A stretch of DNA of 52,276 nt from NCBI GenBank assembly GCA_005772895.1, contig SXIH01000046.1, forward strand, positions 1-52,276. Direction: 5' to 3'. The stretch comes from Bacteroidota bacterium. Lineage in GTDB: Bacteria; Bacteroidota; Bacteroidia; 2-12-FULL-35-15. Shown in pieces: positions 43,814-52,276 of this stretch. The position numbers and the translations under genes are program-made. Positions within the stretch are counted from its first letter, which is position 1, and each line of letters begins with the position of its first letter. The notes under the pieces are model-generated. The model was not told the origin of the DNA, did no database searches, and worked only from the letters and a program-made list of their open reading frames with translations.

Positions 43814-44521
43814 ATGCACCTATTCTACACACCCGACATCACAACTGATATTTACACTCTCAACGAAGAGGAAAGCAAACATTGTGTTCGTGTACTTCGC
43901 TTAAACGAAGGTGATAAAATACAATTGATTGATGGTGTTGGCGGATTTTATGAAGCTGAGATTACCGACAATAATCCAAAACGCTGCTCCGTAAAAATCA
44001 TACATCATAAAAAAGAGCTTGGCAAACGCAACTGGCAATTACACATTGCAATTGCTCCAACCAAAAATATGGATCGACTAGAATGGTTCATTGAAAAAGC
44101 AACTGAAATAGGAATTGATGAAGTATCATTAATCGATTCAAAAAACTCTGAACGAACAATTGTAAAGACCGAACGCATTCAAAAAGTGGCAATTTCGGCC
44201 ATTAAACAAAGTTTAAAAGGATATCTCCCAAAAATCAATGAAGTGGTTGATTATAAAAAGTTCATTGCTTTAACGAAAGATTTTAAGGGTGAGAAGTTTA
44301 TTGCGCATTGTCAGTCTACAGGGTTGCCGCATATAAAGAAATTGTATTCACCCAAACAAAACGCATTGATTTTAATCGGACCCGAAGGTGATTTCACAAT
44401 GGAAGAAGTAAAATTCGCTTTGCAAAATGGATTTAAAGAAATTAGTCTAGGAGAAAGCAGATTGAGAACTGAGACTGCTGCGTTATATGCTTGTGCTGCT
44501 TTGAATGTGTTGAACGAGTAA
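43814..44521 (+). CDS. rsmE: 16S rRNA (uracil(1498)-N3)-methyltransferase
   Basis: 235 residues with the N-terminal PUA-like part (EEESKHCVRVLRLNEGDKI) and a SPOUT methyltransferase domain with the knot motifs LILIGPEGDFTMEEV and LGESRLRTETAAL. It methylates N3 of U1498 in 16S rRNA at the decoding site. It converges with the TrmH-type gene. The predicted leaderless start is noted separately. Confidence 0.94.
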   Translation: MHLFYTPDITTDIYTLNEEESKHCVRVLRLNEGDKIQLIDGVGGFYEAEITDNNPKRCSVKIIHHKKELGKRNWQLHIAIAPTKNMDRLEWFIEKATEIGIDEVSLIDSKNSERTIVKTERIQKVAISAIKQSLKGYLPKINEVVDYKKFIALTKDFKGEKFIAHCQSTGLPHIKKLYSPKQNALILIGPEGDFTMEEVKFALQNGFKEISLGESRLRTETAALYACAALNVLNE

Positions 44522-44523
44522 AA

Positions 44524-45291
44524 CTACCTTCTTCTGAACTCCGAACAAATAATAGAAGTAGCAATAGCCGCATTTAGCGACTCCGCCTCTCCACTACCCG
44601 ATTTGTAATGCGAAAAAGATGGAATACTTATTTTATCAGTAATTAATTTTTGTACTTCATCTGAAATCCCACGCGACTCATTTCCAATAACAATAAGTCC
44701 TTCAGAGGCTAATTTTTCTGTATAAATATTTTTTCCTTCTAATAAAGCTCCATACACAGAAACTTTAAACTTTGAACTTTGAACTTGCAAAAACTCTGTA
44801 AGCGAAGTATAATGCACTTTTATTCGAGCAATAGATCCCATCGTGGATTGAACCACCTTCGGATTAAACGCATCCACTGTTTCGGAGCTACAAACAATGT
44901 TTTCAATTCCAAACCAATCTGCAATACGAATAATCGTTCCTAAATTTCCCGGATCTTTAATATCGTCCAACACCAATGTCAACTTAGCTTTCAACGATTC
45001 GTTATCTAAAACATAATTAGGCGTTTCACAAACAGCCAACACTTCATTTGCTTTTGTTAAAGAAGAAATGCGTTCCAATTCATTTTCTTTTATCTCAAAT
45101 CGCTCAAGTGTAGCTGGAATTACATTGTTTCTTAAAAAATCAGAAGTAGCATACACTTGCTTCACAACAATAGTAGAATTCAACAATTCGGGCACAATTT
45201 TAGCTCCTTCAGCAATGAACAATTGATGCTCTTCTCTGTATTTTTTTTGCTTTAAAGAGTTTATGAAACTAATCTGGCTTTTCGAAAGCAT
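44524..45291 (-). CDS. TrmH/SpoU-family RNA 2'-O-methyltransferase
   Basis: 255 residues: an N-terminal substrate-binding domain (about 1-95, starting SKSQISFINSLKQKKYREEHQLFIAEG) and a SPOUT catalytic domain with the three family motifs DDIKDPGNLGTIIR, VIGNESRGI and SIPSFSHYKSGSGEAESLNAAIA. It transfers methyl from SAM to a ribose 2'-OH in rRNA or tRNA, closest in layout to RlmB/TsnR-like enzymes; the exact site is unknown. It is divergent from tamL across a 146-base spacer full of TCAC words. Confidence 0.9.
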   Translation of the reverse strand: MLSKSQISFINSLKQKKYREEHQLFIAEGAKIVPELLNSTIVVKQVYATSDFLRNNVIPATLERFEIKENELERISSLTKANEVLAVCETPNYVLDNESLKAKLTLVLDDIKDPGNLGTIIRIADWFGIENIVCSSETVDAFNPKVVQSTMGSIARIKVHYTSLTEFLQVQSSKFKVSVYGALLEGKNIYTEKLASEGLIVIGNESRGISDEVQKLITDKISIPSFSHYKSGSGEAESLNAAIATSIICSEFRRR

Positions 45292-45437
45292 TTTTGTAAG
45301 TTAAAGAAATTTAAATCCACTATTTTGCATTGCCACAAAGGTATCCACCTAATCACTTAATCACCTAGTCACTTAGTTACCATTTTGTAAGCACAAATGT
45401 AGTAATTTAGTAGCCTGAGTAGAGTACAATTTTATTA

Positions 45438-47951
45438 TTGAACGTGACCAACCATACCACTTATAATAAGTTTATCGTTATCGGGCTAATTCCCTTGTTA
45501 TTGTTTGCATGCCGACCCGTTCGCAAGCTGAAACAAGGCGAATATCTACTTCAGAAAAATCACATCATTGATAAAGATACCAAAATAGATAAAGGAGAGA
45601 TTGAAGCATATATCAAACAAAAACCCAATCGTAAAATTTTATTGCTCTTCCGCTTTCACCTTTGGTTGCACAATTTAGCGAACGAAGAACGAATTAAACG
45701 TAAACGGATTGTTCATGATAAAAAAAATGAAAACCGTAATAACAGAAGAATAGGAAAAGGTAAAAAACCAAAAGAATATAACCGACAATTATTTGGCGAA
45801 TGGCTCTTAAATGTTAGCGAACCGCCTGTTATTTATGATTCTTTACTTGCAAAAAAATCTGCGAAACAAATAAAATTGTTTTTAAATAACAAAGGCTATT
45901 TCATTAGTTCAGTGAGTGATTCGGTTGTTCATTGGAGACGAAAAAAACGTGCAAGTGTTTATTTTACTATCACTGCTCAAAAACCTTATCTAATCAATAA
46001 TGTAGAATATAAAATTCCGGATGCATTATTAAACTATTATATACTTGCCGATACCGCGAATTGCTTAATAAAACCAGGCAAGAATTACGATGTAGATGTG
46101 ATGCAACAAGAACGAGAGCGAATTACAAACGAATTAAGCAATAACGGATATTATCTTTTTACTAAAGATTATATTTATTATGAAGTTGACACGACTTTGC
46201 CGGATAATAAAATCAATGTCACTCTTGGTATAAAAAACTTTGCTTATAAATATTCTGATTACTCTGATTCTATTGTAGAACGTCCACATCAGCGATTCTA
46301 CATTAAAAATGTTTATATCCAACCCGACTATGTTTCCAAAAAAATGGATTATTTAAAAAAGGATACTATAAGAATAGAATCAGGAACCGGAAAGGAAATT
46401 GCGGATTCTGTAAAAGGAAAAGAAGTTGATTATTATATTTTGCATACAGAAAGTTTAAAATTTAAAACAAGGGTTTTATTGAATTGTGTTTTTGTCAGAA
46501 AGCCTGAATTGTATCAATTACAAAATGTGGAGGATACTTACAAAAGATTATCCGAATTAAAATCGTTTAAAACAATAAATATCTTTTTTAAACCGGCCGG
46601 TGGAGATTTTCTTGACTGTCACATTCAACTTAGTCCCATTGCCAAACAATCTTTCACACTTGAAACAGAAGGAACAAACACCGGTAACGGCAATTTAGGA
46701 ATCTCAGGAAGTATTGTTTATCAGAATAGAAATTTATTTAAAGGTGCTGAAGTGCTGGAGTTAAGGTTAAAAGGCGGTATTGAAGCACAAAAAACTGCGA
46801 ACAGTAATTCGGCAAACATTAGTCCTACATCACAATTCAACACTATTGAAATTGGTCCTGAAATGAATATTTATGTTCCAAGGTTTGTGATTCCTTTCAA
46901 TGTTAAAGCTTCTAAACGTTCTAATCCAAAAACTATTTTTACCAGTTCGTTTAACTTTCAGCAACGCCCCGACTATACAAGATACATCACTAACCTTTCT
47001 TTTTCCTACACATGGAAAGAGACTGCTAAAAAACGCCATACAATCAGCCCGTTTGTTATAAATTTTGTAAAAGTAGATTTACAAACTAATTTCTTGGATA
47101 ACATTAATGATTTGTATTTGATCAACAGCTTTACAGACCACTTGGCAACAAGCACACGATACACTTTTACTTTTAATGAGCAAAACACAAAAAAGGAAGA
47201 GAACTTTACTTTCTTCAGAGCAAGTGGTGAATCATCAGGAAATATTTTAAGAGGAATATACAATACTGCAAACTCATTTAATGAAAACACATTTGCAAAA
47301 GATAACAACGGAAGTTATACTTTATTTGATGTGGCTTATTCACAATATCTGCGTGTAGATGGCGACTTAAGGTATTATTTTAATTCCAACGAAATCAACA
47401 AAGTCGTTTTCAGAATTGCTGCAGGAATAGGAAAACCTTTAGCAAACTTTAAAGCATTACCTTTTGAGAGAAGTTTTTTTAGTGGCGGTGCAAACGGAAT
47501 TAGAGCATGGCAAGCAAGAACTCTAGGCCCTGGTTCTTACAATGACGGAGAAGAAATATCGTTCGGACAAATTGGAGATGGTCAAATTGAAGCCAATGTT
47601 GAATACCGTTTCAAAATGTTTAAGATGTTGAAAGGTGCAATATTTGTAGATGCCGGAAATACCTGGTTGCAGAAAAAAGATGTTGGTCGCCCTGGTGGAG
47701 ATTTTCAATTCGACAGATTCTCAAAAGAAATTGCCGTAGGTTCAGGAATAGGATTACGAGCTGATTTCAGCTTTTTCATTATTCGCTTCGATGTTGGTTT
47801 AAAAGTGCGGGATCCAAAATTTGATGAAAACAAAAGATGGGTTATTCAAAATTTATTTGATGCTGAGTGGAAACGGGTTTACAGATTGGAAAACAGCAAC
47901 AGAAAATACGACTTTTTCACGTTTAACTTGGGGATAGGATACCCATTCTAA
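45438..47951 (+). CDS. BamA/TamA-family outer-membrane lipoprotein (TamL-like)
   Basis: 837 residues. A signal peptide with lipobox LLFAC (Cys-25) indicates lipidation, the feature that defines the Bacteroidota TamL branch. POTRA-like domains occupy about 100-420, and a 16-strand barrel about 430-837 includes FFSGGANGIRAWQARTLGPGSY, the usual surface/lid motif, and ends in a Tyr-Pro-Phe C-terminus. It probably helps insert or export outer-membrane proteins together with a TamB protein, which is not adjacent. Only non-ATG starts fit (TTG 45438 or GTG 45444), so the exact start is uncertain. Confidence 0.9.
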   Translation: MNVTNHTTYNKFIVIGLIPLLLFACRPVRKLKQGEYLLQKNHIIDKDTKIDKGEIEAYIKQKPNRKILLLFRFHLWLHNLANEERIKRKRIVHDKKNENRNNRRIGKGKKPKEYNRQLFGEWLLNVSEPPVIYDSLLAKKSAKQIKLFLNNKGYFISSVSDSVVHWRRKKRASVYFTITAQKPYLINNVEYKIPDALLNYYILADTANCLIKPGKNYDVDVMQQERERITNELSNNGYYLFTKDYIYYEVDTTLPDNKINVTLGIKNFAYKYSDYSDSIVERPHQRFYIKNVYIQPDYVSKKMDYLKKDTIRIESGTGKEIADSVKGKEVDYYILHTESLKFKTRVLLNCVFVRKPELYQLQNVEDTYKRLSELKSFKTINIFFKPAGGDFLDCHIQLSPIAKQSFTLETEGTNTGNGNLGISGSIVYQNRNLFKGAEVLELRLKGGIEAQKTANSNSANISPTSQFNTIEIGPEMNIYVPRFVIPFNVKASKRSNPKTIFTSSFNFQQRPDYTRYITNLSFSYTWKETAKKRHTISPFVINFVKVDLQTNFLDNINDLYLINSFTDHLATSTRYTFTFNEQNTKKEENFTFFRASGESSGNILRGIYNTANSFNENTFAKDNNGSYTLFDVAYSQYLRVDGDLRYYFNSNEINKVVFRIAAGIGKPLANFKALPFERSFFSGGANGIRAWQARTLGPGSYNDGEEISFGQIGDGQIEANVEYRFKMFKMLKGAIFVDAGNTWLQKKDVGRPGGDFQFDRFSKEIAVGSGIGLRADFSFFIIRFDVGLKVRDPKFDENKRWVIQNLFDAEWKRVYRLENSNRKYDFFTFNLGIGYPF

Positions 47952-48046
47952 TGGTTCATTTTTGTTCAAAATCCTTTATAAAAACACACAGAACGGGTAT
48001 TCCCGACTAATGATCCAATGAACTAATGAACCAATGAACTTTTTAT

Positions 48047-48054
48047 TATCTTTG
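48047..48054 (+). promoter_or_regulatory. -7 box of the aldolase gene
   Basis: TATCTTTG, full consensus. The leader to ATG 48143 would be about 83 bases and contains two copies of a 16-base CCTTATAACTTTAT-type word. Confidence 0.6.
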
Positions 48055-48142
48055 CCTTCCTAAAAATTCAGTTATCTGTTAATGGTTAATTTGGAAACAA
48101 CCTTATAACTTTATTACCTTATAACTTTATAACTAAAAAAAG

Positions 48143-49198
48143 ATGGCATCTAAAAAAATAGAAGAGTTATTGGGCGCTAATGCTGGCCTGTTAAGTCACA
48201 CTTGTAAAACCATTTCAAAATATACTATTCATTTACCTGGAAACGATTTTGTAGATCGTATTTTCCAGCAAACCAACAGAAATCCACAGGTTTTGCGTAG
48301 TTTGCAACAATTGTACGGAACTGGAAGATTAGCTAATACTGGTTACATGAGCATTTTACCTGTCGACCAGGGAATTGAACACAGCGCTGGTGCTTCTTTT
48401 GCTCCAAATCCAATCTATTTTGATTCTGAAAATATAGTAAAATTAGCGATTGAAGGTGGCTGTAACGCAGTAGCATCAACATACGGAGTATTAGCATCCG
48501 TATCCCGCAAATACGCTCATAAAATTCCTTTCATCGTAAAAATCAATCACAACGAATTTTTGACTTACCCTAATAAGTTTGACCAAATAATGTTCGGAAC
48601 TGTTGAAGAAGCTTGGAACATGGGCGCTGTAGCAGTTGGAGCAACTATTTATTTTGGTTCACCTGAATCATCGCGCCAAATTGTGGAAGTAGCACAAGCT
48701 TTTGCAAGAGCTCACGAACTAGGAATGGCAACTGTTTTATGGTGTTATACACGTAACAATGCATTCAAAAAAGATGGAGTTGATTACCACACTGCAACCG
48801 ATTTATCATCACAGGCAAATCATTTGGGAGTAACTATTCAAGCAGATATTATTAAACAAAAATTATCGGATAAAAACGGTGGATACACTGCAGTAAATTT
48901 TGGTAAAACACACCCAAAAGTTTATTCTGAATTAACTACTGATAATCCAATTGACTTATGTCGCTACCAAGTAGCGAATTGCTACATGGGAAGAATGGGA
49001 TTAATTAATTCAGGAGGAGAATCAAAAGGAGCATCGGATTTAGCAGAAGCGGTTACTACAGCAGTAATTAATAAACGCGCTGGTGGACAAGGTTTGATAT
49101 CCGGAAGAAAAGCATTCCAAAAACCGGTTAAAGAAGGTGTTGAATTGTTGAATACGATTCAAGATGTTTATTTAGATAAGACTATTACAATAGCATAA
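48143..49198 (+). CDS. fbaB: Class I fructose-bisphosphate aldolase (DhnA type)
   Basis: 351 residues. It matches the DhnA-type class I aldolases: [21 protein letters not shown] near residue 80, the Schiff-base barrel region with [10 protein letters not shown], then [18 protein letters not shown] and a C-terminal [19 protein letters not shown] phosphate-binding segment. It cleaves fructose 1,6-bisphosphate to the two triose phosphates, in either direction. Gene symbol by family; E. coli FbaB is the best-known relative. It is preceded by a consensus -7 box and followed by tandem repeats. Confidence 0.92.
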   Translation: MASKKIEELLGANAGLLSHTCKTISKYTIHLPGNDFVDRIFQQTNRNPQVLRSLQQLYGTGRLANTGYMSILPVDQGIEHSAGASFAPNPIYFDSENIVKLAIEGGCNAVASTYGVLASVSRKYAHKIPFIVKINHNEFLTYPNKFDQIMFGTVEEAWNMGAVAVGATIYFGSPESSRQIVEVAQAFARAHELGMATVLWCYTRNNAFKKDGVDYHTATDLSSQANHLGVTIQADIIKQKLSDKNGGYTAVNFGKTHPKVYSELTTDNPIDLCRYQVANCYMGRMGLINSGGESKGASDLAEAVTTAVINKRAGGQGLISGRKAFQKPVKEGVELLNTIQDVYLDKTITIA

Positions 49199-49208
49199 AC
49201 AAATAGAG

Positions 49209-49266
49209 AATTAGAGAAATGGAAAATTAGAGAAATGGAAAATTAGAGAAATGGAAAATTAGAGAA
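49209..49266. repeat. 16-bp tandem repeat between the aldolase gene and accD
   Basis: AATTAGAGAAATGGAA occurs three times exactly (49209, 49225, 49241) and a fourth time partially (49257-49266). A pyrimidine-rich stretch of TCTCCAA words follows to 49301, roughly complementary in composition. No other feature is seen in this spacer. Confidence 0.85.
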
Positions 49267-49314
49267 TTTTTAAATCTCCAATTCACCAAATCTCCAAATC
49301 AATAATTTTAAAAT

Positions 49315-50166
49315 ATGAGTTGGTTTAAACGTATAAAAGAGGGTATCACAACATCAACAAAGGAGAAAAAAGAAACTCCTGAAGGTCTTTGGTACAAATG
49401 TCCTTCCTGCAAAAAGATTACAAACACTACGGAACATGAGTTAAACTTATTTGTTTGTCCAAGCGAAGACTGTCAATACCACGAAAAAATAGGTTCTGCA
49501 GAATATTTCAAAATCATTTTCGATGATGGAGAATATGTTGAATTGAACGAAAACCTCACTGCTGGTGACCCGCTAGAGTTTGTGGATACAAAAAAATATG
49601 TGGACAGATTGGTGGATACCGCTAAAAAGACCAATTTAAAAGACGCTTTGAGAACAGGACACGGGAAAGTTGACGGAGAAGATTTGGTGATTGCCTGTAT
49701 GGACTTCAGTTTTATTGGTGGTTCGATGGGTTCTGTAGTAGGTGAAAAAATCGCAAGAGCTTGTGATTATTGTATAGAAAAACGAATTCCATTAATGATT
49801 ATCTCCAAATCAGGCGGTGCCCGTATGATGGAGGCAGCTTTCTCTTTAATGCAAATGGCGAAAACTTCTGCTAAACTGTCCTTGATGTCGGAAGCAAAAG
49901 TTCCTTATATCTCTTTCTTAACCGATCCTACAACGGGTGGTGTTACTGCATCGTATGCAATGTTGGGAGATTTAAATATTGCTGAACCTGGCGCTTTAAT
50001 TGGATTTGCCGGTCCGCGTGTTGTGAAAGAAACCATAGGAAAAGACTTACCAAAAGGCTTCCAAACCTCTGAATTTGTGCTAGAACATGGCTTTTTAGAC
50101 AAAATTGTTAACCGTAAGGAATTGAAGGCTAAATTGGGGCAATTGCTGAAGATGTTCAAGAATTAG
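49315..50166 (+). CDS. accD: Acetyl-CoA carboxylase carboxyltransferase subunit beta
   Basis: 283 residues. The N-terminal zinc ribbon has C-x2-C (CPSCKK) and a second C-x4-C (CPSEDC). The crotonase-like carboxyltransferase domain follows, with [16 protein letters not shown] and the biotin/CoA segment [20 protein letters not shown], then [18 protein letters not shown] and GFAGPRVV. It transfers carboxyl from biotin to acetyl-CoA, the first step of fatty-acid synthesis, with AccA (not nearby). Its start, ATG 49315, follows the repeat-filled spacer. Confidence 0.97.
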   Translation: MSWFKRIKEGITTSTKEKKETPEGLWYKCPSCKKITNTTEHELNLFVCPSEDCQYHEKIGSAEYFKIIFDDGEYVELNENLTAGDPLEFVDTKKYVDRLVDTAKKTNLKDALRTGHGKVDGEDLVIACMDFSFIGGSMGSVVGEKIARACDYCIEKRIPLMIISKSGGARMMEAAFSLMQMAKTSAKLSLMSEAKVPYISFLTDPTTGGVTASYAMLGDLNIAEPGALIGFAGPRVVKETIGKDLPKGFQTSEFVLEHGFLDKIVNRKELKAKLGQLLKMFKN

Positions 50167-50180
50167 TGATAAGGTGATGG

Positions 50181-50265
50181 AGTGATGGGGTGATGAGGTA
50201 AAAATGCTCTTGAATGTTACTACTTCCGTACTTTTATCACTTTATAACCTTATAACTTTATCACC
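50181..50265. repeat. Word-like repeats shared with other spacers
   Basis: AGTGATGGGGTGA (50181-50193) is the reverse complement of TCACCCCATCACT at 43757-43769. AACCTTATAACTTTAT (50246-50261) is identical to 48099-48114. These lie in the 210-base accD-rpsO spacer, whose only other visible feature is the rpsO promoter. Confidence 0.8.
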
Positions 50266-50312
50266 ATACTATTGTCTCTTAATGGTCTGACGCATTTTTC
50301 TTAAAAAAATGC

Positions 50313-50341
50313 TTGTTAATAACGAAATTTATCTATCTTTG
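50313..50341 (+). promoter_or_regulatory. Promoter of rpsO
   Basis: TTG (50313-50315), 18-base spacer, TATCTTTG (50334-50341), a full-consensus -7 box. The leader to ATG 50377 would be about 30 bases. Confidence 0.75.
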
Positions 50342-50376
50342 CAGTCCTTAAAATAAAAACAATAAAGACGAATACA

Positions 50377-50646
50377 ATGTATTTAACATCAGAAATTAAA
50401 AAAGACATTTTCAAAAAGCACGGAAAATCAGAGAAAGATTCAGGTTCTTCTGAAGGACAAATCGCTTTGTTCTCTCACAGAATTGACCATTTGACTGAGC
50501 ATTTGAAAACAAACAAAAAAGATTTTGGAACACAAAAATCTCTTATCGCCTTAGTAGCTAAAAGACGTAGCTTATTGGATTACGTTAAAGCAAACGATAT
50601 CGAAAGATACCGTGCTATCGTTAAGAAATTAGATTTAAGAAAATAA
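50377..50646 (+). CDS. rpsO: 30S ribosomal protein S15
   Basis: 89 residues, the standard length, with the family signature GSSEGQIALFSHRIDHLTEHLKT and the C-terminal RRSLLDYVKANDIERYR rRNA-contacting segment. It binds 16S rRNA early in 30S assembly. The gene has its own promoter and a terminator before pnp; the rpsO-pnp order is the widely conserved one. Confidence 0.97.
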   Translation: MYLTSEIKKDIFKKHGKSEKDSGSSEGQIALFSHRIDHLTEHLKTNKKDFGTQKSLIALVAKRRSLLDYVKANDIERYRAIVKKLDLRK

Positions 50647-50671
50647 TTGAATTTCTTAAGATAACCTTTAC

Positions 50672-50706
50672 AAAAGGCATTCTACCAAAAAGTAGGATGC
50701 TTTTTG
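50672..50706 (+). terminator. Terminator-like hairpin after rpsO
   Basis: AAAAGGCATTCTAC and GTAGGATGCTTTTT pair with one bulge and one G-T pair around an ACCAAAAAGT loop, ending in a T-run. It may be leaky, as read-through into pnp is usual in this locus. Confidence 0.7.
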
Positions 50707-50785
50707 TGTATATACACACAAAGAATTTTCATAAAAATTAAATAATAAAGAGGTAAAGAAAACAATAAATTAAAAACAAAAAAAC

Positions 50786-52276
50786 ATGTCACAAATTGGA
50801 ATTACACACACGTTCGCACTGGCTGATGGACGTGAAATCACACTCGAAACAGGAAAATTAGCAAAACAAGCAGACGGATCTGTAGTAGTGAAAATGGGCA
50901 ACACTATGTTGCTTGCAACAATCGTATCTAACAAAGATGCAAAAGAGGGAACAGACTTTTTACCATTGTCTGTTGATTACCAAGAAAAATTCGCTTCTGC
51001 TGGTCGTTTCCCGGGAGGATTTTTTAAGCGTGAAGCAAAAATTTCTGATTACGAAGTATTAATTTGTCGTTTGGTTGACCGCGCTTTGCGCCCACTCTTC
51101 CCTTCCGACTATCACTCAGATACACAAGTATTAATTTCATTAATTTCTGGAGATAAAAACACAATGCCTGATGCATTAGCTTGTTTAGCAGCATCTGCAG
51201 CAATTTCAGTTTCTGATATTCCGTTTGACGGGCCAGTTTCTGAGGTACGCGTGGGAAAAATTGATGGTAAATTGGTTATCAATCCATCAGTTGAAGAAAA
51301 TGCAAAATCTACTTTAGATATGATTATCGCTGCATCTATGAAGGACATCATGATGGTGGAAGGTGAAATGAGCGAAATTTCTGAAACAGAAATGTTGGAA
51401 GCAATTAAATTCGGACACGAAGCAATTAAATTACAAATCAATGCTATCAAGGAATTAGTTGCAAAAGTGGAAGCTGTAAAAGGTAAAATTGTTAAACGCG
51501 AATATTGCCACGAAACAAACGATGCTGAATTGGAAGCACGTATCCACAGAGATCTTTATGATAAAGCATACGCAGTTGCAAAATCACAGAACCCAAATAA
51601 AAAAGAGCGTGGTGCTGCTTTCAAAGCTGTTGTAAATGATTATATCGAAGCTTTCACTGAAGAAGAAAAAGCAACAATCAACCTTTCGTTGGTTAAAAAA
51701 TATTATCATGATGTTGAGTACGATGCTGTTCGCAGATTCGTATTGGATGAACGTGCTCGTTTAGATGGCCGTAAAACAGACCAAATCCGCCCTATCTGGA
51801 GCGAAATTGGTTACTTGCCTTCTGCTCACGGTTCAGCAGTTTTCACTCGTGGTGAAACGCAATCGTTGACAACAGTAACTTTGGGAACTAAATTAGATTT
51901 ACAATCTATTGATAGAGCATTGTACCAAGGACAAAACAACTTTATGTTACACTATAACTTCCCTGCATTTTCTACAGGTGAAGTAAAACCAAACCGTGGA
52001 CCAGGAAGACGTGAAGTTGGACATGGTAACTTGGCTGAACGTGCTTTAAGAAAAGTACTTTCTCCAGAAAATCCATATACTGTTCGTGTTGTTTCTGATA
52101 TATTGGAATCAAATGGTTCATCATCTATGGCAACAGTTTGTGCTGGAACATTAGCATTGATGGATGCCGGAGTAAAAATTACAAAACCAGTTTCTGGTAT
52201 TGCAATGGGATTGATCACTGATGATAAAGGAAAATATGCAATTCTTTCTGACATCTTAGGGGATGAAGATCACTTA
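50786..52276 (+). CDS. pnp: Polyribonucleotide nucleotidyltransferase, 3'-truncated
   Basis: An ATG at 50786 opens 497 codons that run to the end of the window with no stop. The sequence is PNPase: the first RNase PH domain ([43 protein letters not shown]), the all-helical linker, then the second PH domain beginning [13 protein letters not shown] and including [12 protein letters not shown] and FPAFSTGEV. The KH and S1 domains lie beyond the window. It degrades mRNA 3' to 5' phosphorolytically. It follows rpsO as usual. Confidence 0.95.
   Translation, partial: MSQIGITHTFALADGREITLETGKLAKQADGSVVVKMGNTMLLATIVSNKDAKEGTDFLPLSVDYQEKFASAGRFPGGFFKREAKISDYEVLICRLVDRALRPLFPSDYHSDTQVLISLISGDKNTMPDALACLAASAAISVSDIPFDGPVSEVRVGKIDGKLVINPSVEENAKSTLDMIIAASMKDIMMVEGEMSEISETEMLEAIKFGHEAIKLQINAIKELVAKVEAVKGKIVKREYCHETNDAELEARIHRDLYDKAYAVAKSQNPNKKERGAAFKAVVNDYIEAFTEEEKATINLSLVKKYYHDVEYDAVRRFVLDERARLDGRKTDQIRPIWSEIGYLPSAHGSAVFTRGETQSLTTVTLGTKLDLQSIDRALYQGQNNFMLHYNFPAFSTGEVKPNRGPGRREVGHGNLAERALRKVLSPENPYTVRVVSDILESNGSSSMATVCAGTLALMDAGVKITKPVSGIAMGLITDDKGKYAILSDILGDEDHL

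Noticed and set aside
49209..49266. CRISPR array
   Set aside because: The units are directly adjacent with no spacers, only 16 bp long, and no cas gene is nearby; it is a simple tandem repeat.

Overview
The window reads as chromosomal DNA of an AT-rich, free-living Bacteroidota bacterium. The evidence is a type IX secretion C-terminal sorting signal, a TamL-type BamA/TamA lipoprotein, promoters with the Bacteroidota -7 box TAnnTTTG and almost no Shine-Dalgarno sequences, and best family matches throughout to Bacteroidota-type proteins. I cannot name the genus. No rRNA, tRNA, transposase, integrase, phage gene or CRISPR array was found. No gene-free stretch exceeds 300 bases.

Layout. 1-3.3 kb: a 5'-truncated OmpA-like protein, a DUF3820 protein and an outer-membrane barrel. 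3.3-8.9 kb (minus): a TPR-like exported protein, a Rieske oxygenase, a TauE/SafE permease, a low-affinity iron permease family protein, and an MCE (Mla-like) lipid transporter encoded as mlaE-mlaF-mlaD. 9.0-19.7 kb: a stress island with five universal stress proteins (USPs), two paralogous USP-partner proteins, a DoxX protein, a CDF metal exporter, a TerB-like protein, a soluble PAS histidine kinase and a response regulator whose output half is a CRP/FNR-type DNA-binding module. 19.7-28.9 kb: a DUF58 protein, thioredoxin, a long Ala/Lys/Glu-rich coiled-coil protein, DNA polymerase III alpha (dnaE), a small cysteine-rich protein and a T9SS-exported SBBP-repeat protein. 29.1-33.2 kb: a SiaB/SiaC/phosphatase switch in which the phosphatase is fused to a two-component-type propeller. 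33.3-52.3 kb: mainly housekeeping genes (an isolated USP, rpsP, bacillithiol transferase-like, rimM, trmN, saccharopine dehydrogenase family, M32 carboxypeptidase, pckA, rsmE, TrmH-type methylase, tamL, class I aldolase, accD, rpsO, 3'-truncated pnp).

Main discovery. Four intergenic regions of the stress island carry a pair of FNR-like palindromes (TGA-N6-TCA) whose centres are exactly 22 bp apart. In all four, the promoter-proximal palindrome is centred exactly 29.5 bp upstream of a -7 box resembling TAnnTTTG, which is class II activator geometry. In the kinase/TerB-like divergent region the other palindrome sits at the same 29.5 bp from the kinase promoter in the opposite direction, which predicts autoregulation. 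The kinase PAS domain keeps a His and an Arg 20 residues apart at the positions of the heme ligand and O2-contacting Arg of FixL, and the regulator keeps the E-x3-R of the FNR recognition helix. I infer a compact oxygen/redox-sensing two-component regulon that drives USPs, built differently from FixLJ-FixK, Anr or DosR. The USP at 33.3 kb lacks this promoter architecture.

Other points: a palindromic repeat lies in frame inside the DUF58 gene (encoding LPAGQAG). Word-like, roughly 16-bp degenerate repeats recur in the spacers between 40 and 50 kb. Two promoters predict near-leaderless mRNAs. Several starts were moved downstream because a -7 box lies on or before the longer start.
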